Assembly (NCBI GenBank): GCA_002438845.1
Contig: DJRG01000032.1
Location: forward strand, 1 to 6,588
DNA: 6,588 nucleotides
Source: Bacteroidales bacterium UBA6366
GTDB lineage: Bacteria > Bacteroidota > Bacteroidia > Bacteroidales > UBA932
Direction of reading: 5' to 3'
Below, in pieces: positions 5,794-6,588 of this stretch (its first letter is position 1; each line of letters opens with the position of its first letter). The notes below the pieces were generated by a model. That model saw only the letters and a program-made list of their open reading frames with translations, did no database searches and was not told the origin of the DNA. The position numbers and the translations under genes were made by a program.

Positions 5794-6588
5794 CTACAGA
5801 GGAAGATTGTCGTGTTTCTTCGCAGGCATCTGCTGCTTCTTTCCGGCCAGTTGTTCGAGGGCTCTGATAATGCGGAAACGTGTGTTGCGAGGCTCGATCA
5901 CATCGTCGATGTAGCCTTTCTCCGCGGCCTGATAAGGATTGTTGAAGAGTTCTTCGTACTCCTCTTTCTTTGCGGCTCGGATCTTTTGCTGCTCGGCTGG
6001 ATCCTCGACAGCCTTGATGTCTTTGGCGTAGAGCACATTGACGGCTCCGTCGGCTCCCATCACAGCGATCTGGGCTGAAGGCCAGGCATAGACGAGGTCT
6101 GCACGCAAGTGCTTGCTGCTCATTACGATGTAGGATCCACCGTAGCTCTTGCGGAGCTCAACCGTGACCTTAGGGACTGTGGCCTCACCGTAGGCGTAAA
6201 GCAGTTTGGCTCCGTTGGTGATCACTGCCCCGTACTCCTGCTGGGTTCCCGGAAGGAATCCCGGCACATCAACCAGCGAGACGATCGGGATGTTGAACGC
6301 GTCGCAGAAGCGAACGAAACGGGCACCCTTGCGTGAGGCGTTGATGTCCAGCACCCCGGCGAGCATCTTAGGCTGGTTGGCCACGATGCCTACACTGCGG
6401 CCGTTCATGTGTGCGAATCCCACGATGATGTTCTTGGCGAACTCCTTGTGGATCTCGAAGAACTTCCCGTCATCCACGATGCTTGTGATGACTTTGTACA
6501 TGTCGTAGGCCTGGTTAGGGTTGTCCGGGATGATCTCGTTCAGAGAGTCATCAACCCTGCTGACCGGATCATTGGTCGGAACCCTTGG
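5794..6588 (-). CDS. mmdA: Acyl-CoA carboxyltransferase, methylmalonyl-CoA decarboxylase alpha type (C-terminal part)
   Basis: The reading frame is open to the right edge of the window, so 264 residues are visible, about half of the usual 510-520. The enzyme transfers the carboxyl group of an acyl-CoA, probably methylmalonyl-CoA, to biotin on the carrier protein; the related propionyl-CoA carboxylase beta chain runs the reverse reaction. The visible frame starts in the inter-domain linker with IIPDNPNQAYDM, then shows the C-terminal carboxyltransferase (crotonase-like) domain: VANQPKMLAGVLD, SLVDVPGFLPGTQQEYG, KSYGGSYIVMSSKHL, AWPSAQIAVMGADGAVN. The GG near fragment residue 150 belongs to the conserved active-site region. 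The C terminus (PAKKHDNLPL) is complete and typical. Its TAG sits 5 bases before the ATG of the next gene. Substrate cannot be settled from this half; methylmalonyl-CoA is favoured because Bacteroidales make propionate by this route and this gene set matches their loci. Confidence 0.93.
   Translation of the reverse strand, partial: PRVPTNDPVSRVDDSLNEIIPDNPNQAYDMYKVITSIVDDGKFFEIHKEFAKNIIVGFAHMNGRSVGIVANQPKMLAGVLDINASRKGARFVRFCDAFNIPIVSLVDVPGFLPGTQQEYGAVITNGAKLLYAYGEATVPKVTVELRKSYGGSYIVMSSKHLRADLVYAWPSAQIAVMGADGAVNVLYAKDIKAVEDPAEQQKIRAAKKEEYEELFNNPYQAAEKGYIDDVIEPRNTRFRIIRALEQLAGKKQQMPAKKHDNLPL

Noticed and set aside
5789..5794. GTG at 5794 as the start of the lamin-tail/OadG gene
   Set aside because: It overlaps the stop of the upstream gene (TAGTG) and cannot be excluded, but the ATG six bases later gives a more typical signal peptide start (MKRLGQLLL), so it was preferred.

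Overview
The window most likely comes from a member of the Bacteroidales (phylum Bacteroidota), with fairly GC-rich coding DNA. Three things point there: the V-type ATPase gene order with a DUF2764 gene between subunits E and A; a sodium-pump decarboxylase operon whose gamma-like subunit carries a lamin-tail domain; and promoter-like sites of the Bacteroidota type (TTG, 18-19 bp, TAnnTTTG). The assignment rests on recognised protein families and motifs, not on a database search.

Layout. (1) Positions 1-1436, minus strand: start of a V-type ATPase operon, reading atpE, a DUF2764 gene, then atpA, which runs off the left edge. (2) 1437-1560: short intergenic region with two back-to-back promoter-like sites whose -33 elements sit next to each other. 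(3) 1561-3026, plus strand: two overlapping paralogous genes for exported proteins made of WG repeats plus a TonB-C-terminal-like domain. (4) 3027-3137: convergent intergenic region with an 11-bp hairpin and a strong bidirectional terminator. (5) 3138-6588, minus strand: a biotin-dependent, probably Na+-pumping decarboxylase operon, in transcription order the carboxyltransferase (C-terminal half only), a lamin-tail/OadG-like membrane subunit, a biotin carrier protein, and the membrane beta subunit. A 136-bp AT-rich spacer with three consecutive hairpins splits this operon in the middle.

How the genes work together. The carboxyltransferase moves CO2 from an acyl-CoA (methylmalonyl-CoA is the best guess) to biotin on the carrier protein. 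The beta subunit decarboxylates carboxybiotin and exports Na+. The gamma-like subunit anchors the complex and here adds a large extracytoplasmic lamin-tail domain. The neighbouring V-type ATPase could use or build the same ion gradient; that link is inferred only from adjacency. The WG/TonB-C pair lies between the two systems and its function is unknown. I see no tRNA, rRNA, CRISPR array, insertion sequence or phage gene. The most unusual items are the hairpin-rich spacer, the lamin-tail fusion, the co-linear WG/TonB-C gene pair and the symmetrical divergent promoter.
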